A stretch of 64,000 bases of DNA from Nemopilema nomurai (Eukaryota; Cnidaria; Scyphozoa; Rhizostomeae; Rhizostomatidae), in the NCBI GenBank assembly GCA_003864495.1, contig ML133426.1:1116001-1180000 (forward strand), written 5' to 3'. Below the pieces are notes generated by a model. That model saw only the letters and a program-made list of their open reading frames with translations. It was not told where the DNA came from and did no database searches. Each line of letters starts with the position of its first letter. Position 1 is the stretch's first letter. Made by a program: the position numbers and the translations under genes. Shown piece by piece: positions 34,523-45,438 of this stretch.

Positions 34523-35753
34523 TCACTTTACCCAATTCCCTTTTGGATAGCGACCGTAATAGCATCGTTTTCCGTAGTACTTCTTGTAGTAATTGTTCCA
34601 GTATGTTCTGTAATAGCCGTAGTAATACTTCTTGTAGTAGTTGCTGTAATACTTCTTGTAATACCGGTTGTAGTATTTCTTGTAGTATCGGTTGTAGTAC
34701 CGTTTGTAATACAGCTTGTAGTATCGGCTGTAGTACCGTTTGTAATACAGCTTGTAGTATCGGCTGTAGTACTTCTTGTAATAGGCCTGATAGTGCCTTT
34801 TGTAGTAGAGGTTGTAGTATTTGCTGTAATATTTCTTGTAATAGAGCTTGTAACGGTGGCATCTGCACGGTTTGCAACGGCATTTCTTGTGACGGTAATA
34901 GTAGGGATCACTGACGTCATTACCAGCTGGCTCTGAAATGGTGATAAAACAGTATCTCGCATTGTTGAGCTAAAAAGCCGTGTTCTATGTTGATCGACTT
35001 AAAAGCAAGTTGCATATAGAAGAGAGAGAGCATCCAACAAGTCTGCAATCTTTGCCAAAAAATAAAGGAAAATAAAGGCACCTTCGGAAATAAAGGAAAT
35101 CAGGGCTTGGTATTTGAAGCAGAAGAATGGAAGTAAGTTGTGTATATAAAAGCCGTTAACTCAATGGACAAAAATAACTTAGCTGCCTAATGCTTAAAAA
35201 TGGGTTGTCTTTCATTATTGAGGGCTTCAGACACTATGACAACAGAAGATTGACAAAATTTGACACATGAACAAAGTTCAGAGCAACAAAATGAAAACAA
35301 CTGTCAAAGGACGAACCATCAAGTTCGCTTGGATCCTCTTCTTCAGGCATATCTGCAACCTCATTCTCTTCTGCCTCTTCCATGTCTGCTTCAGGATCTT
35401 CTTCCTCTTCATTTTGATCCTCAGAGGAATCATCTTCGCTATCATCAGCAGGCTGCTCCTCCTTTGCGGCTGGTGCATCTTCGCTCACTTGGTCTTGCTT
35501 TTGCTCCGCAGAGGCAACTTCTGTTTCTGTTGGATCAGCCTCTTCTCCTGCATTAATAAGAGGGTTCGAACGTACTGAAAAATTTGGTTTTTCTCATTGG
35601 TGGATTTGCAAAGGCTTCTAACTTTTGTTTTAGTAAAACACGTTTAATAGATTTTTCTGTCACTCGAACAAAAAATTCATGCAAGTAAACAAACTCACCA
35701 TGTACCAGGCAAAAAGCCATGCCAAGAACGGCAAGGAGGAATAGCGCCTTCAT
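34523..35753 (-). CDS. Secreted acidic / Tyr-Lys-rich repeat protein, copy 2 (231 aa)
   Basis: Coding exons 35753-35699, 35547-35317 and 34932-34523 total 232 codons with the stop. The structure matches copy 1: signal peptide MKALFLLAVLGMAFCLVH, acidic region, CRCKPCRC cluster, Tyr-Tyr-X-X tetrads and a basic tail (KRCYYGRYPKGNWVK). Exon 2 differs from copy 1 at 3 of 231 bases. Exon 1 differs at 15 of 55 bases, changing 7 of 18 residues. Intron 1 is shorter (151 against 472 bp) and not obviously alignable, whereas intron 2 is clearly homologous. A non-coding exon ends at donor GTAAGT (36137-36132) and joins at 35761, nine bases before the start codon. The two genes converge, with GPCR, SPIDR and GON7 between them. 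Function unknown; the same inferences apply as for copy 1. Confidence 0.85.
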
Positions 35754-36216
35754 CTTCGTAACTGTTCGTAGAAAAGAAGAAGTATTTAATGTCATGAGCA
35801 TTCAGAGCAAAGAAAACAAGAACAGTTTCGTGTGAAATTACTAATGGATTAACGAAATTTCAGTCGGTTTTCTTCAAGCGTTTTCGACATCAAACAAACA
35901 AAATCGATAGGTAAAAGATTAAAGGCATCGTTTTGTCCCTTTCCCCAATGCTGGATGGCAAGGCAATAGTGTCAAAGAACTGAAGTGCCAAGCGGATAGC
36001 TCAAAATGATAAATTATCTTCTTTAAGCGAGTAATCAACAGAAATCTTCGCATCTTCAAACAAATAACAAGCATTCTAAGGTTAAAGTTACATCAATCTC
36101 TTTGAAACGCTGTGCACAGTACGTCAAATTTACTTACATGACTTTGTGATGCAAATGACAGGTTGGCAGAAACGATCTGCTTCCAGCTGCTTGTAGGAAC
36201 ACTGCGATGTAAGTCT

Positions 36217-36224
36217 CTTTTATA
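36217..36224 (-). promoter_or_regulatory. TATA box of Tyr/Lys-rich copy 2
   Basis: TATAAAAG on the minus strand lies about 80 bases before the donor of the non-coding first exon (36138). Spacing gives a start near 36190 and a first exon of about 55 bases. A strong TATA box is in keeping with an abundant, cell-type-specific secreted product. Confidence 0.65.
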
Positions 36225-36239
36225 CCCAGCAATGAGCCA

Positions 36240-38851
36240 AAAATATTCATTTTCGATGATTAATGGGACAGTAATAAGTTCAAAATAAGGAGCCACAGGT
36301 TCTCATTAAGTATCCTATATATTGACTCTCCACATATGATACATTGTTGGAATCCAATTTTATGAGGTAGTTATAAAAAACTTTCAATTAGGAAAAAAAT
36401 GACGACAGTATTTAGGGAAAATGGCATGAATAGGCCTTTCTCGTTTTTGTTTTAATTGAATGTGATAATGTTCAATGTGTTTTGCAACAGGCACATCAAG
36501 AAGTGTTTGCATTCAAAGCCATTATACTCTCTCTGAAAAGACCACGAGCCTTAAATTGCGATAAACAAAATTTTAGAGCCTGCAGCACTGCATTGAATAA
36601 GAAAGCTTCAAAAGAATGTTTTATATATCATGTTGCTTTTTGTTTCAAGCATGGAAGCAACGTGCCTGCCTTTACTGTTTGTCGTTCGCTGTTAAAACAA
36701 TGCAGGCATAAGCATATTTAACGGAGATAAGATTATAAAGGCCAGCAATCGACAATAACTCTGTAATTCTGCAATATTCTTGCTTTTTCCGAAGGTAATC
36801 CTTTTGCATTGGGACAAAATGCACTATCGGTCGTTTGCAATATTTTCTTGAAAAAAAACGTAGCAACATTTCACTTACATTTTGAAAAGCAAGAAAATAA
36901 GACATAGCAACAGATTTATGTTAGTGTTATTCTTGGTGGGTTTGGAAACCAAACAGTGCGGAGAAACATTATGTGAGTGTCAGAAAGATAAGATGGGATG
37001 CCACTTTTTCAATAAACAAATTTCTATGGAAGGAGAATTGTTTGTGAACGACTAGTAGGAGTATAGAGTGAGGCTGTGGGATTGTTTGCAAATTTAAAAA
37101 ATTTCGAGTGTACGCTGTTGCAAGTCTTGGTAAAGTAGGTCATCTAAAAAGAATTATTTTGTGCTTTCTTTCCTAATGTTGACAAACTGCAGGTGCCTGG
37201 AAATCAAGACTTCTGAGCAAAGGTTTAGAGGAACAGGGACATAGAGGTGTTTTTATTTAATTAGTCGATTCTCAGCACCAGGAACAAAAATAGCACTCGT
37301 TAAAGCAGTTAATTGGCACTTGACTATCTACGTCAATATTCTGCGGGCGGGAAGATCTTTTTGGAGCAGAAATATTGAACGTTCATCAACTATACAAAGT
37401 GGTGGGAGAGTCGAACGGCGTTTGAGAAAGGATTCACTGAAAACTTCTTTGATTCCTAGGATACATTAGAAACCTCGCTGAAAAGAAAAAGCCAAGAGTA
37501 ATTTCAGTCCTACCCCTTGCAGCCCGAAACAGAATAAGAAAATATTGAAAAATGGCCACGAAGTTCCCAAATAAGGGACAGTGCAATTTTCTTTAAAGCC
37601 TGGTTTCCATATAGCCGTAAAACTGCCTACGACTGCTTTCTGCCACTTCCATCCCTACGGTATCGCCGGCAGAGAAAAACATGACCGGTGCAAAATGTTT
37701 TTCTGGCCCTTTGAAGCACGGGACTCAAACTTTTTATTGCCAAAACGCCATTGAGTATGTTAGTTGGAGTATCATGGTAGTTTGCAGTTTCTTTGAGAAC
37801 AACTAGAATTCATAAAATATTGCTAGTTATATTTATCAGTTATGTGATATTCATAATATATTTGAAACTACAAGGCAAGTGTATCCTCTTAAGAAGATGG
37901 CGACAGGGCAATTGTTTATTGCTTGACTGACTTAATAGGGGCAGGTGGATATTTTTACAAGCATCTTTTTCTCTACCGGCCATGTAGTAAAATAAATTTT
38001 GCACTGTCCCTAACTATTATTTTTCATAGCATTTGAAAATATATAGAAGACTATGGCTAGCAAAATTGTTTGATGAATTGGTTCTGTACTTTCAAACGAA
38101 CAGCATGGCTAGCTTTCATTTTCCTCCTATTGTGATCAATTGACCAAACTTGATTTGAAGAAAAGATTCTCGAAAAACGCGCAATGTTTCCAAAATTACG
38201 ACGTCAGTCTTTTTACGAACTAGTTTATCCAAAAATGGGCATCAACTCTTTCACTCAGTCTATCACACTTTACGGAACCAAGGAGCGCGTTGGTTGTCTT
38301 TCGTAAAAACGAGGATGATTTTGGAGGACACAGTTATCCTAGGCTTCCAAGCAAGGGCAAATTGCAAAGGAGGTTTTTTTCTAAATAAAGGGAGTTTACT
38401 AGAGATAGTTTGTAGAAGATCAAGGATGACTTCAAGAGGCGAAAACCATGATAAAAACTTCTATCTAAAATGACTTATATCTAAATATTTTCTGGGAATT
38501 CTTGCTTAAGGTATGCTAAGTAATTTATCAAGTCTGTTACCTTTTAAATTGTTTTGCGACAACATATCCTTAAAACCTTGTTTCTGCAACAGTTTTGTGC
38601 CTTGTTCAGTCCGAAACAAGAAACATTGCAGACTCAAAACAGCCCTTGCTAGTTACACGCTACAGGCTACTTAACCATGTTGTTTTTTCTCACATTTGAT
38701 TTCCATATTTGAAAGAAAGCTCATTACCTAGCAAATTTTTTAAATACTAGCAATACAATGCCATTCAAAAGGAAACAGAGTACATGTAAATTTGATTTAC
38801 AGCAAAGTTTAGAAAGACATTAGTAAAGTAATACAAAGCCATTCTATGTCC
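36240..38851. other. Gene-poor stretch
   Basis: No coding content recognised except shadows. It contains the possible inverted-repeat element at 37574-38011. Confidence 0.4.
37574..38011. mobile_element. Possible DNA-transposon relic with 13-bp terminal inverted repeats
   Basis: AGGGACAGTGCAA at the left end is matched by its exact reverse complement at the right end. A subterminal inverted pair, GCCGGCAGAGAAAAACATG on the left and GCCGGTAGAGAAAAAGATG reversed on the right, supports a common element. I see no target-site duplication. Confidence 0.4.
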
Positions 38852-39019
38852 CTATTTTCCTCTTGACATGTTAATGTAAAGAGCTTTCTTGGCATCCTTA
38901 GATTTTATCATTGCCTCAGCTTGATAAGTATCAAGTCCTCCATGGTATCCATTTAGACATCTGTAGCATTTATCACATGCCTGTCATGGCCTCCCACAGG
39001 GACACAATTTTAGACAAAA
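38852..39019 (-). pseudogene. Possible Cys-rich terminal exon interrupted by an in-frame TGA
   Basis: After a good acceptor (TTCTTTGTCTTAG), the reverse strand reads FCLKLCPCGRP, then TGA (38986-38984), then QACDKCYRCLNG, and continues 34 more codons to TAG at 38854-38852, ending in YINMSRGK. The Cys spacing C-P-C...C-x2-C-x2-C resembles a zinc site. If the exon begins instead at the AG before 38980, the TGA is avoided and a 42-residue terminal exon remains. I found no upstream exon and recognise no family. Confidence 0.25.
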
Positions 39020-39688
39020 CTAAGACAAAGAACTGGAGATATTTGGAACAAATTTTATAAAGGAAGAATTTGCAAAAAATGTGGGCTATGACCCCTGTAA
39101 ATGTTGTTATTTTCATGGGTGCACATTTCCTATCCAATTGCAAGCTCAAGGAGGATAATACTTTAGCTTGTTCTCTACAAGGAAATATATATCTTCTAAA
39201 TATGTTGCCATTTGATAAAAACAGGGAGGTTTTTTTAGAACCCTGATATTTAAAGTAAGTATATATATAGCTGAAATGTTATGAAGCAAAACTGGTGCAG
39301 ATTGAGAATTGAGAAAGTAAAAGGGGCACTATGTAAATTATATATATTTCAGTAAATTTAGCTGCACACTTATGGATGCACTTATGGATGCACTAACTGT
39401 TACTGGCATGAGCAAATAATTGGTTATTAACAAAGTGTATTAAGCTGAAGCAACAACCAACTAGAGCACAACATAAGAGCAAAGATAAACTGGTCTTGAT
39501 AGAAATAAACACAGGGCGTGCTGTTATAAACTCAAAATATATACACTTGATAAGGAATTCCTGTTTTTCCTGTAGCTCTAATTTAACCCAATTTACATAA
39601 ATTAATTTGAAAATTGAGTAAAATACATGTACAGAGCTAAATTGCAAAAGAATTCCTACTTTTGCAGAATACTTGTCTTGTGTTCGGT

Positions 39689-40948
39689 TTACTTTGCAGA
39701 TGCCAATGGGTTTCTTAACACAAGAATGACAGAGTCCCCCCGGAGAAACATCTTAGCTATGTAACGATCCTTGTTGATTGGCTTGGCCTTCTTTGTTCTA
39801 CTTGACTTAGGTACTTCAGTCCACAGCTCTTTGACATTCTCCAAAACCATGTTACAGTGTCTGTCAAAGGCTTTCACTCTACCAAGAAGTTTTCTGTTAT
39901 TTCGACAATTAATAAGAACCTGTGTGTTATTCTTTACCGACTGCATCAGTACTGACAGGGGACCAGTATTGAACTCTTCCTCTTCCCTCTTTGCCAGCTC
40001 CTCTGGAGTCATTTCTGACTTTGGTTTATTCATGAGCCTAGAGTTCAAAGAAACAATCAAAGTCAGCAACCACTTTCAAATACTATAAATATATATTAGG
40101 CATTTTTTCGAAAAATGCAAAATGACAGTGATTGGACATTCACATCCAATCAACCATCTCCTTACTGCCCTCAAGTATTTTTCATTTGCAACTGACTATC
40201 TATTTTGCCAGCTTTTGATCACTTTTCAACATGTGTCATACATTAAAGTACTTTGAGTATGTGAAAATTGTGGGTCTACTATTTTTTACTGCTAAGTTTT
40301 GTACCACAAAACATTTGTTCACAAAAGCTGATCTACATAACTTTCAGTCTAGTGTCATCAAGAACATTGAGCTATCTTACAATGCCAATAATATAATAAA
40401 GTGGAATACTGCAAACTCCCAAGGAAGATAGAACCAATCAACAGCGTTAACCACAAAAAAGTATGAAAGAGGAAAACTGACTATAAAAATGTGATTGTTT
40501 ATATGATTGCTTTATAACTTTTGAATGTTTCCCTCTTTTCAACCCCAATTTGCCTCTGTTGTTTTCCTCCCATATTCTTATGCAGTACTTTGCAGGAAAA
40601 TTTTCCATTAATTTAATTAGACTAGGAAATATGTGTTTGAATGCAAGAAGATCTACTTGAGAGACCCCTAAATGACATTTCTTTCCTCAACAAAATTTAC
40701 GGTTAAAGTGGTTCATAACCAAGAAATTTTACATCCAGAGGCATCAACAAAATCAACATGCAATTAGGATTATTTACTGTTTACAAGGTAATAAATACTG
40801 AAAATAATGTTTACAATGTAACAGGGAGATGATGGTTGTGAAGCCTTCAACCCCTCTGCTGATGAAGAAAATGAGTTCTTCGATGCGGTATATATATATC
40901 TTATATATTAAAAAAATATTTGTGACGAAAATTCTCTACTCACGACAT
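39689..40948 (-). CDS. SNRPD2: Small nuclear ribonucleoprotein Sm D2
   Basis: Exon 1 supplies only ATGTC (40948-40944) before a GTGAGT donor. Exon 2 is 40037-39689. Together they give 117 residues (human 118) starting [16 protein letters not shown]. Sm D2 is a core subunit of the heptameric Sm ring on U1, U2, U4 and U5 snRNAs. The Sm1 motif ([26 protein letters not shown]) and Sm2 motif ([15 protein letters not shown]) are intact and nearly identical to the human protein. Splitting the gene after the second codon is what restores the expected MSL start, which supports the tiny coding exon. The 906-bp intron (40038-40943) holds no other gene. Confidence 0.95.
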
Positions 40949-41244
40949 TGTGATCCTCAAGTGTTCTGATGCGACAGGATTTCCTCAGTTGCTTCTTCGC
41001 CCTTTCCAAAACGTTAGGACTGCGTTTTGAACTTTCTTGATGACAATCGGTTCTGTGCCTCTTCTTCATATCGAGGATCAGTATCAAAGCAGCTTTGTGA
41101 AACAACGACAACAACAACTCGTTTCGTTGGCCTAAACCATTGTAGCCCTAACTCGTGTTCTCGACGTTTTGAGGCCCGAAAGAGTTCTCAGGCCTACCAA
41201 ATTATTCCATATTTGAAGGTCTTGAGAATAATTGTAGCAGCAAA
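40949..41244. promoter_or_regulatory. Shared SNRPD2/PRPF31 divergent promoter region
   Basis: 296 bp separate the two start codons. Both products are spliceosomal snRNP proteins. No TATA box seen. The short shared space implies a bidirectional promoter. Confidence 0.6.
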
Positions 41245-44192
41245 ATGTCTTTGGCGGATGAGCTGCTTGCAGATCTTGAAGAAATTGATGATGACGATGA
41301 TGATAGAAGAATCGGTGAAGGTAGCGACTTGCCTTCAGATGACAAAAATGACATGGATGTCGACCAGCCAGATGGGAATGCAGCCACAAATGGTTCTGTC
41401 ACATCAGTGGCGAAGCTAAGAGACAGTGAAAGGTTGAAAAATATTTTAGGCAAGATGGATGAATTTTTGCAAAATCCCAGATCTAGAGAATCTGTATTGG
41501 GGCCAGTTGAAATGGACCCAGAGTATTTGTTGATTGTGGAAGCAAACAACTTGACAGTGGAAATAGACAACGAGCTGATGATTATTCACAAGTATTGTAG
41601 AGATAATTATTCTAAAAGATTTCCAGAACTTGATTCACTTGTACCAGGGGCCTTGGACTATTTAAACACAGTGCATGCCCTTGGAAATGACTTGGAGGCA
41701 AGCAAAATTGAGGGGCTGGAATTCTTGCCTGCTGCTACAAGGATGGTCGTCAGTGTAACTGCATCAACAACTCAAGGTGAAATACTTGACGATGCAGAAG
41801 TAAACCGTTTAGATGAGGCTTGTCTAATGGCAATAGACCTTACAGATGCAAAGATAAAAATTTTTCAATATGTTGAATCAAGAATGTCTTTCATTGCCCC
41901 AAATTTGTCCACAATTATTGGAGCACCCACTGCAGCAAAAATAATGGGAATTGCTGGAGGGCTTACTGTGTTGTCCAAAATGCCAGCCTGTAATATTCTT
42001 CTTCTTGGGGCTCAGAAGAAAACTTTAAGTGGTTTCTCTTCTACAAGCATTCTACCCCATACTGGTTTCATTTACTTTAGTGAGATTGTGCAGGTAAGTT
42101 GTTTACTGTTTTGAGCTATAGATGTATTCGATTGATGATAAGTTGGCCTAAAGAAGCTAGTCAGTTTTTCTGCACCTCTCAATCAAAATTTTAGACTATT
42201 TGAAAGAATATATATAAAAAGTAAACACTCCCATGAAGATCACAAATTTCAAAAGCTGCAAAAGTTAAATTGCCTTAGGTAGAACTGAACCCATGCAGAA
42301 GTCTTTAAATGGTTACTTTTTTGAATTTATCATCTGAGTAAAGAGGCGTAATAGTGCCTCACAGTAATTTGTGCCTCACAAAGTATATTTGTTATATGAC
42401 CAAAGGTTCTAAGGAACAAAAGTCTCATTTTGGATTTATTTTCATTGGTGCCAGGAAATAGCTATTTGTCTATTTATCTGAGAACGTAGACAGGCTTTCC
42501 TAACATTGTTTGTTGTTTTGATTGTTGTATAAAAAAATCATAAATTTCCGACCCCTTTTTGCTATAGGGGTTGGAAAATGCAAAAAGTCTGTAAAAAACT
42601 TATATGCACTTGCTTTAAGATATTTGCTTCATTTTTTAGCAAATTGCTGGGTTTGTGCCCATATGATTAAAAAGATTTATTCGTAGTGATCCACTAGAAA
42701 GTAGAAATGTTGGATTCCTGACATTCTTTATCTATTATTTATATATTAATTATTTAAATATTATTTATCTTTTTCACAGGGTTTGCCACCTCATTTGAGA
42801 AAAAAGGCAGCTCGGTTGGTTGCTGCAAAGTGTTGCTTAGCCGCAAGGATAGACAGCTTCCACGAAAGCTTAGATGGAAGTCTTGGGCAAAGGTTTCTGG
42901 ATGAGATTGAAAAAAAGATTGATAAAATGATGGAGCCACCCCCTGTAAAGGAGGCAAAGGCTTTGCCAAGACCTGATGATCCTGTTCGACAAAAGAGGGG
43001 TGGGAGAAGAGTCAGAAAAATGAAGGAAAAGTTTGCAGTAACTGAAATGAGGAGGCAGGCCAACAGGATGAAATTTGGTGAACTAGGTGAGGATATTTAC
43101 CAGAATGACCTTGGATACGGCATTGGTGCATTAGGGAAAGAGGGAAGCGGAAAAGTAAGGAATCCTACAATGGACAAAAAGACTCAAGTATCAATTTCAA
43201 AACGTTTGCAGGTAGATTGCACATATTATTTGAAGAACTTCTTTTTGCAATATAATGCTTGACTTTGCTATTTTTGTGTTAGTCATGACTGAATGCCAAT
43301 TCATTGAATACTAAGGTACTCTAACTTTTGCTCAAATTCAAAAGGATGGTTTAGCTGCAATTTTTATGAACAAGATGAATAGGTATTTATCCGTTTGTAC
43401 TAAAAGTAATACATTTGTCCAGTAGATGTTACCAACAATTGACATCTTTTACCTGGCCATCTGTAAGATCGCTATTAGGTCCCAGGCTTATTTATTTTTT
43501 TCACTCTTTAAGGGGGGCTTGAAAGAGAGGGGGCTTATTAGAGAGGCTTATGAAAGGCCCAAAGAAAAGAATCATGTTTTTTGCAATTTTTTGCTGAAAA
43601 AATATCATAGAAATATTCTCAAAACAGCTTGTGTTCATTGTGAAGGCTGCTAGAACATCAGAAGCACAACTGAAGAATGCAATTAGATATTTGAAGCATT
43701 ATAAGTAAAAACATTATCACTGAACTCCAAACTTGGGTTTTCAACATCTCTGACAAGGGGAGCATAGTAGATTGGGGAGCTTATTTGAAACTTGTGCTTG
43801 ATAAAGGGGCTTAATAGAGGGGGGGCTTAATAGAGAGGAGGGTTTATTTAAGCTTTTACTGTATGTCATGTTCTTTACTGAAATGAGATGAACTGAAAGG
43901 TTTAGCACAAGACAAAGTTTAATGTTTGCCTGTGTATTTGCAGAGAAACTTGGCAGCAATGGGACAGTCTTATGGTGGAAAGTCAACTGTTAGAGGACAA
44001 ATGTCTGTAAGAAACCAAATTTCTGCAAAGAGTCAAGTTGCAGGCACTGCTTCCAGTGTAGCCTTCAGTGCTGTTGATGGTCTAGAAATTGTTAATCCAC
44101 ATGCAGCAGAAAAACGGACACAGGAAGCTAATGCAAAGTACTTTTCTAACCAGTCTGGGTTCCTTAATGTTAATAAGAAGCCTAGAAACTGA
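41245..44192 (+). CDS. PRPF31: U4/U6 small nuclear ribonucleoprotein Prp31
   Basis: Three exons, 41245-42093, 42780-43211 and 43944-44192, all phase 0, give 509 residues (human 499). Prp31 binds the U4 snRNA 5' stem-loop with SNU13 and holds the U4/U6.U5 tri-snRNP together. In order: an acidic N-terminus (EEIDDDDDD), coiled-coil/NOSIC region (ILGKMDEFL...VEANNLTVEIDNEL), the Nop domain (LSTIIGAPTAAKIMGIAGGL, LLGAQKKTLSGFSSTS, LPHTGFIYFSEIVQ, RKKAARLVAAKCCLAARIDS), and a basic C-terminal region (KKRGGRRVRKMKE-like QKRGGRRVRKMKEK) ending with the conserved GTASSVAFS and LEIVNPHAAEK. No damage seen. Introns 1 and 2 (686 and 732 bp) hold no gene; intron 2 has four loose copies of GGGGCTTAATAGAGGG-type sequence near 43510-43850. 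Confidence 0.97.
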
Positions 44193-45438
44193 ATACTTTG
44201 CTGCCTTGTTTTTTATTCATAAAGTTTATTGTAAGGTTATTGTAAGTAATGTTTGTCAAATGATGTTCTAGTAAGTCTAGAAGTTATTTAATGCTGCCCA
44301 TCAAGTCTTATTCCAAAGCCACTTTTGAGCCTCCACTTTTTTCTTCTTCAGCAGAATGAATCGATAAGGTGATATAACAAATGTACGCTTTTCAGCAGAA
44401 CTTGTTTCCTGATAAGTTTGAAAAATTTTGTACACAGTAAAGAAATATTGACAGTCAAAGCTCAGGTGTTCTACATTTTTATTCATTTAGTCCTTTTTTG
44501 AGATGCTTTATCTTTAGTACTGAAGGTTTTTGCACAGTGTTATCTTTTGTTTCAATCTATCATATTAACAGCGAACCTAGTAAAACCACTTTTTAACTAG
44601 GTTTTTTGGTGAATATCTAATCAAGCTTAGTCATCACTACTGATCATTTCATACATTCTCCGATAAGAAACTGAATGTTCTGCTTTACTGGCAATGTTCT
44701 TTATTAAGTTGAGACTAGTTGGAAGTAATGCATTCCTTAGATTGAAGTCAAATGAGGTGCTTTTTTCCATCTTGTAGATAATTTCTATTGGCTTTATACA
44801 TATTGATCCCCATCTCCAGTAGTTCCTTATCTAATTTGACTTATTTTTAGCCAGAGTATTTTGTCTCTTTCAGTTTTTCTGGTACAATATAACAGAACAC
44901 ATCAATTATTGTACAGCCATAATTGATTTAGACAAATAGATATTTGATCAATTGTGATAGCATTGACATCAGGCTATTTTTAAACAGAAAATTGAGCTCT
45001 GCTGCTTTTGTTAAGCTTTATGTGGAGAATTAAGTAAGCCTTTCTGGTAAAAATTGATGGTATTTATTAGGAATGCTTGAACAGCAGATATAGGTGATGC
45101 CAAATTCAAATAAGAGATATAATCAAAGGTGTATGTTTGACCAAATCACATCATTAATAGCTAAACATTATATCATAGAGAATCTAAATAAATTCTTATA
45201 AACTCTCAATTGTTAGTCACCAACTGTCACACCAATAAACTGATGATTCTCTCTAATTACTTTTATTTCCTACAGTTTGAAGCCAAAGTGAACTATGCTT
45301 TCTGCAGACATTTTAATTGTGTCTTGAATAGCAGAATTATTACAGCCATAAAATTTATCACTAAAACGACTCCCTGAAAAGTACATTAAGATAATGCAAT
45401 CTCTAGAAGTTTAGAGTATGCAATGAAATCAAAAGCCA
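44193..45438. other. Intergenic between PRPF31 and the 45.4 kb gene
   Basis: AT-rich. The two flanking genes converge here, so both 3' UTRs fall in this stretch. No other feature seen. Confidence 0.4.
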
